Source of the DNA: Colwellia sp. PAMC 21821 | Lineage (GTDB): Bacteria > Pseudomonadota > Gammaproteobacteria > Enterobacterales > Alteromonadaceae | Length of the DNA stretch: 64,000 bases | NCBI RefSeq assembly: GCF_002077175.1 | Contig: NZ_CP014943.1 | Span: 2,480,001-2,544,000 of the forward strand | Reading direction: 5' to 3' | Shown: positions 28,077 to 36,157 of the stretch, piece after piece | How positions within the stretch are numbered: position 1 is the first letter of the stretch | Layout of the letters: each line of letters begins with the position of its first letter | Notes under the pieces: model-generated | The model's database searches: none | What the model saw: only the letters and a program-made list of their open reading frames with translations | Told to the model about the DNA's origin: nothing | Position numbers and translations under genes: made by a program

Positions 28077-29978
28077 TTATAATGCTTGTGACATTATCTC
28101 TTCAATTTGTTCTTCAAGGTCAAGCCATTGCATTTCATTTGCCTCTAGCGCTTGTGTAAGCTGTGCTTGGCGTTTTAGTAATTCAGTAAGTTTAGCTTTG
28201 TGTTCAGCTTGATAAACCTCAGTATCGGCTAGATTAGCTTCAACATCTGTTAACTCATCTTGATTTTGTTGTACGAGTTTTTCAAATTTATCGGCTTGTT
28301 TACGTAGTGGCGACGCTTTTTTACGTAATTCTGCTTGTTCTTTGCGTTGTTGTTTTTTATCGACTTGTGGCTCGCTGACCACTTTGTTAGCTTTTATTGT
28401 TTGTTTTTTATCGTCGTTTAACCATTGTTGGTAATCATCAATGTCGCCGTCAAACTCTGTTACGTGTCCATTAGCCACAATATAAAATTCATCAACACAG
28501 GACTCTAATAAATATCTGTCATGGGCAATCAGAATAATAGCGCCATCAAAGTCTTGCAGCGCTAACACCAAGGCTTGGCGCATTTCTAAATCAAGATGGT
28601 TAGTCGGTTCATCTAATAACAACAGTTGTGGTTTTTCTAAGACAATAAGCGCTAATACTAAGCGTGCCTTTTCACCACCCGACATCGTGCCGACTTTATC
28701 TAACGCTTGGTCGCCACTAAAACCGAAACGACCTAAAAATGACCGTGCTTGTAACTCGGTTATATCCGGTTTTGCACGGGTTATATGCTCAATGGCACTG
28801 CTGGGTAAATGCAATTGCTCTAACTGATGCTGAGAGAAATAGCCCACACGCAAATCTTGCGCGCAATAACGCTCGCCTTTAAGCAGTGTTAAATCACCGG
28901 CAAGTGACTTTATTAATGTTGATTTACCGGCACCATTGCGGCCCAGTAAGCCAATACGGCTGCCTGGCACTAATGTCATGCCTACATCATTTAAAATAAT
29001 GGCTTCATTACTGTAACCACATTGGCTCTCAGTTAATGCCAGTAGTGGGTATGGCAAAGTATCAGGTTGTTCAAAGCTAAAGGTAAATTGGCTATCAACA
29101 TGTGCTGGCGCCAAATCAGGTAGTTTTTGTAGGCGCTTTAACCGACTTTGCGCTTGTTTAGCTTTACTGGCTTTAGCGCGAAATCGGTCAACAAAAGAGG
29201 TTAAATGTGCGACTTCTTTTTGTTGCTTTTGATACTGAGCATCTTGTTGGGCTAAATGCTCGGCGCGTTGGCGTTCAAAAGCACTGTAGTTACCAGAATA
29301 AAGTTTTGCCGTTTGATGCTCAATATGAAGAATTTGTCCGATAACATCATCCAAAAAGTCACGGTCATGCGAAATAAGCACTAAGGTCCCGGTGAATCTT
29401 TTTAACCAACGTTGTAGCCAAATAACCGCGTCTAAATCTAAATGGTTGGTGGGTTCATCAAGTAGCAATAAGTCGGCACGACTAATCAGAGCTTGAGCTA
29501 AGTTTAAACGCATTCTCCAACCACCAGAAAACGACTTTACTGGGTTTGCTAGCTGCTCTTGCACAAAACCTAAACCGTGTAATAACTCGCCTGCGCGTGC
29601 TGGTAAACTGTAGCCATTAACGGTATCAATTTGGTTGATAATTGTTGCTTCAAGTGTGCCGTTATCGTCGGCGCGCGCTTGTTCTAATTTTGCTTCTAAC
29701 TGGCGAAATTCAATATCACCATCCATAACATAATCTAAAGCAGAACGGTCTAGCGCGGGTGTTTCCTGCTTAACGGTGGCAATTTTCCAGCTTGTTGGCA
29801 TAGAAAGGTTGCCCATATCTGCTGGTAGCGCACCTAACAAGCTCGCAAATAAAGAAGATTTTCCACAGCCGTTCGCCCCAACAAGCCCAACCTTATGATT
29901 TGGATGTATAGTGAAACTTGATGATTTTATGAGGTATTTTGCGCCTCGGGCTAAACTTAAATCTGTAGCTATGATCAT
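28077..29978 (-). CDS. yheS: ABC-F ATPase YheS
   Basis: 633 aa, two ABC domains without membrane spans, as expected for ribosome-acting ABC-F proteins. Walker A motifs are GANGCGKSS (about 34-42) and GRNGAGKST (about 345), signature motifs SGGWRMRLNLAQAL and SGGEKARLVLAL, and Walker B LLLLDEPTNHLD twice. A long charged C-terminal coiled coil begins at about 540. Sequence and length agree with E. coli YheS (637 aa). It is divergent from yheV. Confidence 0.95.
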   Translation of the reverse strand: MIIATDLSLARGAKYLIKSSSFTIHPNHKVGLVGANGCGKSSLFASLLGALPADMGNLSMPTSWKIATVKQETPALDRSALDYVMDGDIEFRQLEAKLEQARADDNGTLEATIINQIDTVNGYSLPARAGELLHGLGFVQEQLANPVKSFSGGWRMRLNLAQALISRADLLLLDEPTNHLDLDAVIWLQRWLKRFTGTLVLISHDRDFLDDVIGQILHIEHQTAKLYSGNYSAFERQRAEHLAQQDAQYQKQQKEVAHLTSFVDRFRAKASKAKQAQSRLKRLQKLPDLAPAHVDSQFTFSFEQPDTLPYPLLALTESQCGYSNEAIILNDVGMTLVPGSRIGLLGRNGAGKSTLIKSLAGDLTLLKGERYCAQDLRVGYFSQHQLEQLHLPSSAIEHITRAKPDITELQARSFLGRFGFSGDQALDKVGTMSGGEKARLVLALIVLEKPQLLLLDEPTNHLDLEMRQALVLALQDFDGAIILIAHDRYLLESCVDEFYIVANGHVTEFDGDIDDYQQWLNDDKKQTIKANKVVSEPQVDKKQQRKEQAELRKKASPLRKQADKFEKLVQQNQDELTDVEANLADTEVYQAEHKAKLTELLKRQAQLTQALEANEMQWLDLEEQIEEIMSQAL

Positions 29979-30119
29979 TTATCGTGTCTCATTTTAATGC
30001 AGGTCGCTATTGTCGCTTTTCCTTAGGGGGTTGTTCAAGGTAAAATAGAAGCACTGAGCATATATCTTGCTAAAATTAATTAAAAACTAATTAAATATTA
30101 AATAAAATTGGGTAAATAA

Positions 30120-30314
30120 GTGAAAAAACGATTTATAGCAGGAGCAACCTGTCCAAAATGTAAAGAAATGGACACCATGGGGCTAATTAAAGAAAACAGC
30201 GTTGAGACAGTAACCTGTGTAAGTTGCGGCCATCAAATGTCTCAACCTGAAGAACATGTAGTACAAGAAGTTAGACCAAACGAGCAAGTCATTGGTATTT
30301 TTAAGCAAGAATAA
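30120..30314 (+). CDS. yheV: YheV family zinc-ribbon protein
   Basis: 64 aa, start GTG. It begins MKKRFIAGATCPKC and has two CxxC pairs (CPKC and CVSCGHQM) forming a probable zinc ribbon, then ends PNEQVIGIF as in E. coli YheV. Function unknown. Divergent from yheS, preserving the enterobacterial neighbourhood. Confidence 0.93.
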   Translation: MKKRFIAGATCPKCKEMDTMGLIKENSVETVTCVSCGHQMSQPEEHVVQEVRPNEQVIGIFKQE

Positions 30315-30318
30315 ATAT

Positions 30319-30348
30319 GTTAGCTAAACGATTTACCGTTTAGCTAAC
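30319..30348 (+). terminator. Hairpin after yheV
   Basis: Perfect 12-bp stem GTTAGCTAAACG / CGTTTAGCTAAC with a 6-nt loop, 4 bp after the stop codon. Confidence 0.75.
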
Positions 30349-30464
30349 TAAAGCTTATTTCTAACTTATTTCAAGCATTAACTTATCGAAAATGCCCTTG
30401 ACCTGAAAATATGAGGTAACTTGGCTATTTATGTTCACAGTTAATAAAGTAAATGGGCTAATGC

Positions 30465-31007
30465 TTAAGTTTTGAAAATTATGATTTTAGGCTTCTTTTC
30501 ATCAATTTCGAAAACTTGTTTGCTACCATCTTGTTTTCTAGTCACTGTGATTTTTAATTTTTCTTCATCAGCACTTTTACCAAAAAGATTTACTTGATAT
30601 TCCAGTGTGCTATTGGCGTTGTCTAATGAAAAACGGCCCATAACAACGAGCTGAGTCGCCGGTTCGTTTGGCGCATGATGAGACATTACTGGCGAAAGCA
30701 TTAGCCCCTTTAAGGCTAGCTCAGCAGTTTCATCTTTTAACATAATGTTGCTTTGCACTGTTTTAATGATAGCAGGGCGATGTAATGCAAACTCTTCTGA
30801 AGAAAGCTTACCGTCTTCATCGTCATCAATACCTGAAAATGCTGAAACAGGTACTGAAATTACCATGTAAACCCCATCTTCTTTTATGTTTAAAGTACCT
30901 TGCTGCGCAACCATTACATGAGCATATAAAGCTGAAGAGAAAAGAAAATTGAATAGTATTACAAATATAATTTTTGGTAAAAGAGGATTTAATTTCATTT
31001 CAAACAT
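30465..31007 (-). CDS. Periplasmic protein with one EF-hand loop
   Basis: 180 aa; signal peptide up to about residue 29 (FLFSSALYA-H). A canonical EF-hand loop DDDEDGKLSSEE (D1, D3, D5, G6, L8, E12) lies at about 60-71. The remainder is beta-rich with no recognised domain. An internal ATG three codons in (MKLNPLLP) is an alternative start. It is the last gene of a minus-strand cluster that includes another EF-hand protein, a YHYH lipoprotein and a two-component system, but a hairpin separates it from them. Calcium binding is inferred from the loop only. Confidence 0.7.
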   Translation of the reverse strand: MFEMKLNPLLPKIIFVILFNFLFSSALYAHVMVAQQGTLNIKEDGVYMVISVPVSAFSGIDDDEDGKLSSEEFALHRPAIIKTVQSNIMLKDETAELALKGLMLSPVMSHHAPNEPATQLVVMGRFSLDNANSTLEYQVNLFGKSADEEKLKITVTRKQDGSKQVFEIDEKKPKIIIFKT

Positions 31008-31060
31008 CCGGTTAGTCTACTGAGCAAGCTCGCTAATAAGGCGTGCGTGTAATTATTATA

Positions 31061-31092
31061 ATTAAAGCCGGTGGTCATTTATCGGCTTTAAT
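31061..31092. terminator. Hairpin between the YHYH gene and the EF-hand gene
   Basis: Perfect 10-bp stem ATTAAAGCCG / CGGCTTTAAT with a 12-nt loop, just past the YHYH stop; followed by T5 on the plus strand, weaker on the minus strand. Confidence 0.55.
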
Positions 31093-31102
31093 TTTTAAGC
31101 GT

Positions 31103-32398
31103 TTATGGTGGTGGCATTCCACCTGTAACTTCAACTTCGCCTTTTACACAGCGTTGAAAGTACGGGTAACTATCTGTAGCAAAGTAATGGTATATACCTT
31201 CTGGAAACTCAGGTGTAACACCTACTCGACCATTACATTCATCTAAATCGCCTGAGCCAGCAACATATTCCCAGTCTTGTGCGAAAGTGCCTAGTGAATA
31301 TATATCTGTGGAAGGGCGTGAAGTGCTAACCTCACTTTTTAATTGATAACTACCGGTTAGTAACTTAATTGATGATGTGGCATCACTGGCAATACTATAA
31401 CCGTAACGCGCATAAATAGGAAAGCCATCAGCCGCCCAGCCTATAATGGTCATGGCAGTGTCACCGCCACCTTGCTTAGTTATAAAACCTTCTGGCATTC
31501 CATGATAATGGTAAGTGCCACCAGGTTGAACATGAGCATTGTTGTCGTCGGTGCCAAAATTAAAGTTTGAATGACCTAATGCTTCAATACTCCAATTGCC
31601 ACTGTTATCTATTAGGCTACAGTTGTCGCCTGAGTCGTCGCAGCTACCAGCCGTACCCGCATCTATTTTTACGCCATTAAGTACATAACCGGTAACACCG
31701 CGAGGGCCACCTAGTTCTGTAGCTGTTGTTGATTCTTCTGGTGATAAGGTAAGGTTTGCTGAAATGTCTTGAGATGAAATAGCATTGGGATTACCTTCAT
31801 TTGGAAACTCTCCAACCTCATGATCGGGTATTCCGTTAGCACTTAATAAACGCTCACTATCGCTACAGCTCCACTGCGACATGCTGTCGTCGAGCACATA
31901 AATAGAATCATTGTATTCGTTATAATTGTAGTCACATAATACCCCGCTAGTAGAGCTTTCGGATACTTGTGAAACGACTATTTCAACACTATCAACTTCG
32001 CTATTTAACTGGCTATCATCAACGGTTAAATTAACCACATAACTCCCCACAACATCAGCAACGAAAGTAGGGGCAATGTCTGTTTCATTCGATAATGTAG
32101 CAACACTGCCATTAGGTATGCTTGAAAAACCCCAAGAGTAACCTAGAGTATCACCTTCAGCATCACTACTTAGTTCGCCAGAAAGCGTAACGGTACTATT
32201 ATTGAATACTGACTGATCGCTACCAGCATTAGCAACGGGGGCGGTATTAGTTGTAGTTGTGTCAGTATCAGTACTCGATTCACTATCTGAACTGCTGCCA
32301 CCACAAGCGGTTAATGTTGCTAAGGTAGATAGTAATAAAAGCTTCGCTATGGCTGATGTGGATGTTGAGCTTTTCAACGTATTAATATTTTTTTTCAT
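31103..32398 (-). CDS. YHYH-domain lipoprotein with PKD-like domain
   Basis: 431 aa. Lipobox LTAC at about 29-32, then a Ser/Thr/Asp-rich linker. Residues about 50-140 form a PKD/REJ-like beta domain (VANAGSDQSVFNNSTVTLSGELSSD-type, cited by key residues). The YHYH domain covers about 195-425 and contains the defining GGTYHYHGMPEG and further His/Cys residues (HYFATDSYPYFQRC). YHYH proteins have no proven function. The C-terminus is EVTGGMPPP, a proline tract shared with neighbours. Two direct AAATGTGCA copies lie 53-72 bp upstream. Confidence 0.85.
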   Translation of the reverse strand: MKKNINTLKSSTSTSAIAKLLLLSTLATLTACGGSSSDSESSTDTDTTTTNTAPVANAGSDQSVFNNSTVTLSGELSSDAEGDTLGYSWGFSSIPNGSVATLSNETDIAPTFVADVVGSYVVNLTVDDSQLNSEVDSVEIVVSQVSESSTSGVLCDYNYNEYNDSIYVLDDSMSQWSCSDSERLLSANGIPDHEVGEFPNEGNPNAISSQDISANLTLSPEESTTATELGGPRGVTGYVLNGVKIDAGTAGSCDDSGDNCSLIDNSGNWSIEALGHSNFNFGTDDNNAHVQPGGTYHYHGMPEGFITKQGGGDTAMTIIGWAADGFPIYARYGYSIASDATSSIKLLTGSYQLKSEVSTSRPSTDIYSLGTFAQDWEYVAGSGDLDECNGRVGVTPEFPEGIYHYFATDSYPYFQRCVKGEVEVTGGMPPP

Positions 32399-32450
32399 TG
32401 TTAACGTTACCTAAATCAAAGTTGGCTAGATTGGCGTTATCATAAAATTA

Positions 32451-32470
32451 AAATGTGCAGGAAATGTGCA
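32451..32470 (-). promoter_or_regulatory. Direct-repeat box upstream of the YHYH gene
   Basis: Two copies of AAATGTGCA at 32451-32459 and 32462-32470, period 11 bp (one helical turn), the spacing typical of OmpR-family dimers. Similar boxes occur upstream of the EF-hand and kinase genes. Confidence 0.6.
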
Positions 32471-32629
32471 AAAAATATGGAATATTTAGGAAAATGAAAT
32501 TTAAAATAATAAATATAAAACCCAATAAATTGAAAAACGCTTGTGCTAAAAATTTAAAGCTAGTTTAAGTATAAATAAGCTAGCTTTGAACTTTATTAAT
32601 ATATTAAGCACGAATATTAAGGACAGGTA

Positions 32630-33094
32630 CTAAGCAGTGGTATTAATAATGGAATCACCTTCTTCTAAGTCAAATTTTTCGAATACCTGAGCTAATATCG
32701 ACTGTTTATCTTCATCGCTCAGGCTATTGCCATTATTTTCTGACAAGGTTTCTTCTAGAATTTCTGCAAGATAATCAAGCATCGAGGTTATTTCGTCGGC
32801 ACTTTGTTTTGGAGGTGGAGGTGGTCTACTACCTTCTGAAACATTGGCGAGTTCACCTATGCTTTTGGCGTCAAAACCTGCGCTAGATAAAGCTTTTTCA
32901 AGTGCAGCGCCCGGTTGAATATTAGCTTGAGAAAATGTTTCAATAATACTTAAAGCGTCTTCTTGGCTAAGATTATCAGTATCAAACTCAGATAAGGTGT
33001 CAGAAATTAATGACTGCTGTTCTGAAGTTAAACTTTGCTCTGACCTAAACGGTGGTGGTGGCATTGAGCTGTTTAAATTAGTTGTATTAATCAA
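32630..33094 (-). CDS. Proline-rich cytoplasmic or unconventional protein of the EF-hand/YHYH cluster
   Basis: 154 aa without signal peptide. Two proline tracts (MPPPPF near residue 11 and RPPPPPK near 90) separate two acidic helical segments that resemble each other (ISDTLSEFDTDNLSQEDALSIIE and ISMLDYLAE/ILAQVFEKFDLEEGD). The FDTDNLSQED stretch looks like a degenerate EF-hand. It starts 11 bp after the EF-hand gene, so the two are probably one operon. Function unknown. Confidence 0.7.
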   Translation of the reverse strand: MINTTNLNSSMPPPPFRSEQSLTSEQQSLISDTLSEFDTDNLSQEDALSIIETFSQANIQPGAALEKALSSAGFDAKSIGELANVSEGSRPPPPPKQSADEITSMLDYLAEILEETLSENNGNSLSDEDKQSILAQVFEKFDLEEGDSIINTTA

Positions 33095-33105
33095 TTTACT
33101 TCTCC

Positions 33106-33396
33106 TTAGCGCTTTTTTTTAGCAGATGGACGGTGGTTTTTAAACTCAGTTTTACTAATAACACCATTATTATCGCTGTCGATTTCATTAAAAATAGTTT
33201 GATGATCGCCATGAGGTAATTCTTGCTGAGAAAACTCGTCAAAGTCGACTTCACCGTCGCCATTAACATCTATTGATGAAAAAGCCGGTGGAGGTCCTGG
33301 TCGTTCTCTATTTTGTTCTTGCGCTTGTGCCGGAGTTTGACTAAATATAACGGATAGAAACGTTATGGCTAATACGGTTTTTGATTGCATATTCAT
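33106..33396 (-). CDS. Small periplasmic protein with two EF-hands
   Basis: 96 aa. Signal peptide MNMQSKTVLAITFLSVIFSQTPAQA (cleavage near 25). Two canonical EF-hand loops follow: DVNGDGEVDFDE and DSDNNGVISKTE, about 32 residues apart, as in a paired EF-hand unit. A proline stretch RPGPPPAF precedes them. This is the clearest calcium-binding candidate of the cluster. A direct-repeat box lies 50-68 bp upstream, and an octamer tandem repeat is found between it and the response regulator gene. Confidence 0.85.
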   Translation of the reverse strand: MNMQSKTVLAITFLSVIFSQTPAQAQEQNRERPGPPPAFSSIDVNGDGEVDFDEFSQQELPHGDHQTIFNEIDSDNNGVISKTEFKNHRPSAKKKR

Positions 33397-33445
33397 AATG
33401 TGTTGTTAATCCTTATCCTAAATTAAGATATAAAGTTACCAACAG

Positions 33446-33464
33446 AAAATGCAAAAAATGTGCA
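33446..33464 (-). promoter_or_regulatory. Direct-repeat box upstream of the EF-hand gene
   Basis: AAAATGCA followed by AAATGTGCA with an 11-bp period, related to the boxes before the YHYH and kinase genes. Confidence 0.55.
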
Positions 33465-33506
33465 AACAAATAGAAAGATTAGTTAAATTTTGTAACTCAT
33501 TCTTTC

Positions 33507-33550
33507 ATTAAAGGATTAAAGGATTAAAGGATTAAAGGATTAAAGGATTA
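33507..33550. repeat. Octamer tandem repeat ATTAAAGG x5
   Basis: Five perfect copies (33507-33546) plus ATTA. The last bases overlap the stop codon of the response regulator gene (33548-33550), so copy number changes could alter the distance to the EF-hand gene downstream. Confidence 0.9.
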
Positions 33551-34213
33551 GAGTACTAAGCGATAACCCGTACCATACACCGATTGTATCCAGTTTTTAC
33601 CATTACTAATGTCACTGAGCTTTTTACGTATTTTTTTTATGTGACTATCAATGGTGCGATTATTGACGATGCGATGATCTGAGTACATATTTTGCATCAG
33701 GTGATCTCGGGTAAAAATACGCTCGGGTTTACCTGCTAAAGGTTTTAGTAGCTGAAACTCAACAGAAGTGAGTGATACTTCGTGATGATGAAACGCCACA
33801 GTTAATCTATGTTCATCGAGTATCAGCATGTCTGAAGTATTGTCGATAGTTTGCGTTCGCCTAAGTACCGCTTTTACTCGGGCTACAACTTCACGCGGGC
33901 TAAAGGGTTTGCAAATATAGTCATCAGCACCTAACTCTAAACCAAGTAAGCGATCTATTTCTTCAACTTTAGCGGTCACCATTAAAATAGGGACATTTGA
34001 AAATTGTCTTATCTCTTTGCACAAATCTATGCCATTTTTACCGGGCAGCATTATATCGAGCAAAATAGCTTTAGGTTGATTTGATTTAACCCAGGCAATA
34101 ACTTCATCACCATGGTGAATTAAGTGCGTACTATATTCAGTAAGTGCAAAATAATCTGCTAGTAAATTAGCAAGTTTAATTTCATCTTCTACGATTAATA
34201 TCGAATTGGGCAT
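33548..34213 (-). CDS. OmpR-family response regulator
   Basis: 221 aa. Receiver domain at 1-120 with acidic pocket E9/D10, phospho-acceptor D53 (ILLDIMLPG) and K in ICKPFSP. The DNA-binding winged helix is at about 130-221 (VEFQLLKPLAGKPERIFTRDHLM). Closest known group appears to be BaeR/CpxR-like regulators. It lies 9 bp downstream of its kinase gene. Likely binds the 11-bp-period direct repeats upstream of the kinase, EF-hand and YHYH genes (inference). Confidence 0.93.
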   Translation of the reverse strand: MPNSILIVEDEIKLANLLADYFALTEYSTHLIHHGDEVIAWVKSNQPKAILLDIMLPGKNGIDLCKEIRQFSNVPILMVTAKVEEIDRLLGLELGADDYICKPFSPREVVARVKAVLRRTQTIDNTSDMLILDEHRLTVAFHHHEVSLTSVEFQLLKPLAGKPERIFTRDHLMQNMYSDHRIVNNRTIDSHIKKIRKKLSDISNGKNWIQSVYGTGYRLVL

Positions 34214-34222
34214 AGGGTTTCT

Positions 34223-35722
34223 CTAAGCTAAAGGTAGGGTAATAATAATCGCTAAACCACCCAAAACAGACTTTTCAGCACTAATTTCTCCTTGATGAGC
34301 GATAACTATATGCTGACAAATAGATAAGCCTAAGCCAAAGCCACCCGTTTCTCTATTTCTCGAGTCTTCTACGCGATATAAATATTCGAATAAATGTATT
34401 AGGTGCTGTTCATCAACGCCAATGCCATTATCTTCAAACCTAAGAGTAACAGTGCCCTTGTCATTTCCTGCTGAATTTTCTGCTAACTTATTAACGATTA
34501 CTGAAACCTTAAACTCACTTGCTTTAGCGTACTTAATACAATTATTAATTAGATTTTCAAATAATTGATAGAGCCTAGTTTTATCAGCATAAATCATAAC
34601 TTCTTTGGCATTTAATTCAAGCAGAAGTGCAATGTTGGCATCTGATAAATAGCCACGATACTTACCAGCTTCGCTTTTTATTAATTGCACTAAATCTTCA
34701 TGTTGTTTGCGATAGCCCATGCCGCCAATGTCAGTACTCGTTAGTTGATTCAAATCATCAATTAAGCACTGTAAATGTTTAACTTCATCATTAGCAGAAG
34801 CAATATTATTATGGGTTAAGGGCCTTACTTTATCGAGCATAGCTTCTAACTCACCGCGTAATATGGCAACAGGCGTGCGCAACTCATGCGATATATTGGC
34901 TAACCAGCGTTTTCTTGCATTTTCATTTTTAGCCAATGTCAGTGCCAACTCATTAAAATCTCGGCTTAACTCACTGAGTTCGTCGTTTCTATTTACCTGA
35001 ATAGATTGCTGATAATCGCCTTGGGTAAGTTTATGCATACCGCGGGTAATAAGCTTAATTGGTTCAACTATATGTCGGGCAATAGGAAAGGTAACCAGTG
35101 CAACAAGGCTCATCATCAAAAAGGCAATTAGCCATAAATATTCTTGCTGTTGCTCAATAAAATCAACTTCATAGCCCTGTGTTAGCTGATTCCGTTTTGA
35201 AATCGCAAAAAAACCGACTACGCTTTCATCAACCTTTAGGCTAATTTTTGTATACTCTAAAGTGGGTAGGTAAATACCGGCAATTAATGTTTCGTTAATA
35301 TTTAATAATGCATAATGTGCGTCACCTTTTGGTGGACGAGGAGGAAATTTATCTAAACTATTATGACGAGGAGGAGGTCGATTCTCAGGCTGGTGCGGTT
35401 GAAAACTCGGCTTAATAAATGGTTTTCTGTCGTCATTAGCAGGTTGGCTATTTTTTTCGATATCAAAGTCAGTATCTGCAAGTTGTTGAGAGATTAATTT
35501 ATGAAACCTGCGATGTTTACCGGCCATTGAAAGCCAATTATTCTCAATTTTGTATTCATCAGTTAACTGAGTTAAAACCGGTTGTAATGTTTCTACCTCT
35601 TTTGAAATAACATATTCAACCATACCCTTGTCGATGCTCCACTGCATCAAGGATACCAAAACGGTCACCAATACCAAGCTAAAGCTGAACAAAAAGAGAA
35701 ACAGTTTATTTTGAATTTTCAT
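34223..35722 (-). CDS. Sensor histidine kinase with proline-rich periplasmic domain
   Basis: 499 aa. Transmembrane helices at about 7-28 and 194-214 bound a periplasmic sensor region whose middle (about 95-135) is very rich in Pro, Arg and His (KPSFQPHQPENRPPPRH and KFPPRPPKGD). HAMP follows at about 215-265, then HisKA with the phospho-acceptor H279 (SHELRTP) and the ATPase domain (DNGIGVD, GGFGLGLS). The ligand is unknown; the neighbouring EF-hand genes make a divalent cation a fair guess. First gene of the cluster, with its own direct-repeat box. Confidence 0.93.
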   Translation of the reverse strand: MKIQNKLFLFLFSFSLVLVTVLVSLMQWSIDKGMVEYVISKEVETLQPVLTQLTDEYKIENNWLSMAGKHRRFHKLISQQLADTDFDIEKNSQPANDDRKPFIKPSFQPHQPENRPPPRHNSLDKFPPRPPKGDAHYALLNINETLIAGIYLPTLEYTKISLKVDESVVGFFAISKRNQLTQGYEVDFIEQQQEYLWLIAFLMMSLVALVTFPIARHIVEPIKLITRGMHKLTQGDYQQSIQVNRNDELSELSRDFNELALTLAKNENARKRWLANISHELRTPVAILRGELEAMLDKVRPLTHNNIASANDEVKHLQCLIDDLNQLTSTDIGGMGYRKQHEDLVQLIKSEAGKYRGYLSDANIALLLELNAKEVMIYADKTRLYQLFENLINNCIKYAKASEFKVSVIVNKLAENSAGNDKGTVTLRFEDNGIGVDEQHLIHLFEYLYRVEDSRNRETGGFGLGLSICQHIVIAHQGEISAEKSVLGGLAIIITLPLA

Positions 35723-35861
35723 AGCACACTAATAATCTTAAATTTAATAAATAATGCGGTTTAAACCACTACTTTCACGAACTAATACACTAAAAGCCAT
35801 GCCATATTTACGTCACTTTTACGCCAACATAACTTATGCACAAAACATAGGATAACAATAC

Positions 35862-35880
35862 AATGTGCAAAAAATATGCA
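35862..35880 (-). promoter_or_regulatory. Direct-repeat box upstream of the histidine kinase gene
   Basis: AATGTGCA and AATATGCA with an 11-bp period, 140-158 bp before the kinase start. A further ATGCA at 35836-35840 may extend the site. Confidence 0.55.
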
Positions 35881-35952
35881 TTATTTATATTAATATCGTT
35901 GGTGTCGTTTAAAAGGAGAGATTGACTAAGCTTATAAGTCTAACTATCAGCA

Positions 35953-36141
35953 TTATTTTTTAATGCCAATAGGTGATGTACGTGAACGTCCATTTTCAAG
36001 AGTAAACAATGATGAAGCCTGCACTTCAGCTTTGCCTTTTATAACGTAGGCTGAGCCTTTTTATTCACTCAGCCCAGCAGATGCAGCAAAACACAACGCT
36101 GACGTAAATAATAGGGTTGGGAGCCGTATTTTAATCTTCAC
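35953..36141 (-). pseudogene. Small secreted-protein gene interrupted by an in-frame TAA
   Basis: A GTG with AAGG 6 nt upstream opens MKIKIRLPTLLFTSALCFAA-SAGLSE, a good signal peptide, but stops at TAA (36061-36063). The same frame continues without interruption for 35 residues (KGSAYVIKGKAEVQASSLFTLEN...IGIKK) to a second TAA. The whole 62-residue frame looks like one small exported protein inactivated by one nonsense codon. It begins 17 bp downstream of the methyltransferase gene on the same strand. A 26-residue peptide or a sequencing error are alternatives. Confidence 0.5.
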
Positions 36142-36157
36142 TGATTGCCTTTTACAC

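Larger units (their letters stand above)
35723..36157. other. 435-bp region with direct-repeat box and a broken small gene
   Basis: Holds the kinase promoter area (box at 35862-35880) and the interrupted secreted-peptide frame at 35953-36141; nothing else seen. Confidence 0.6.
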
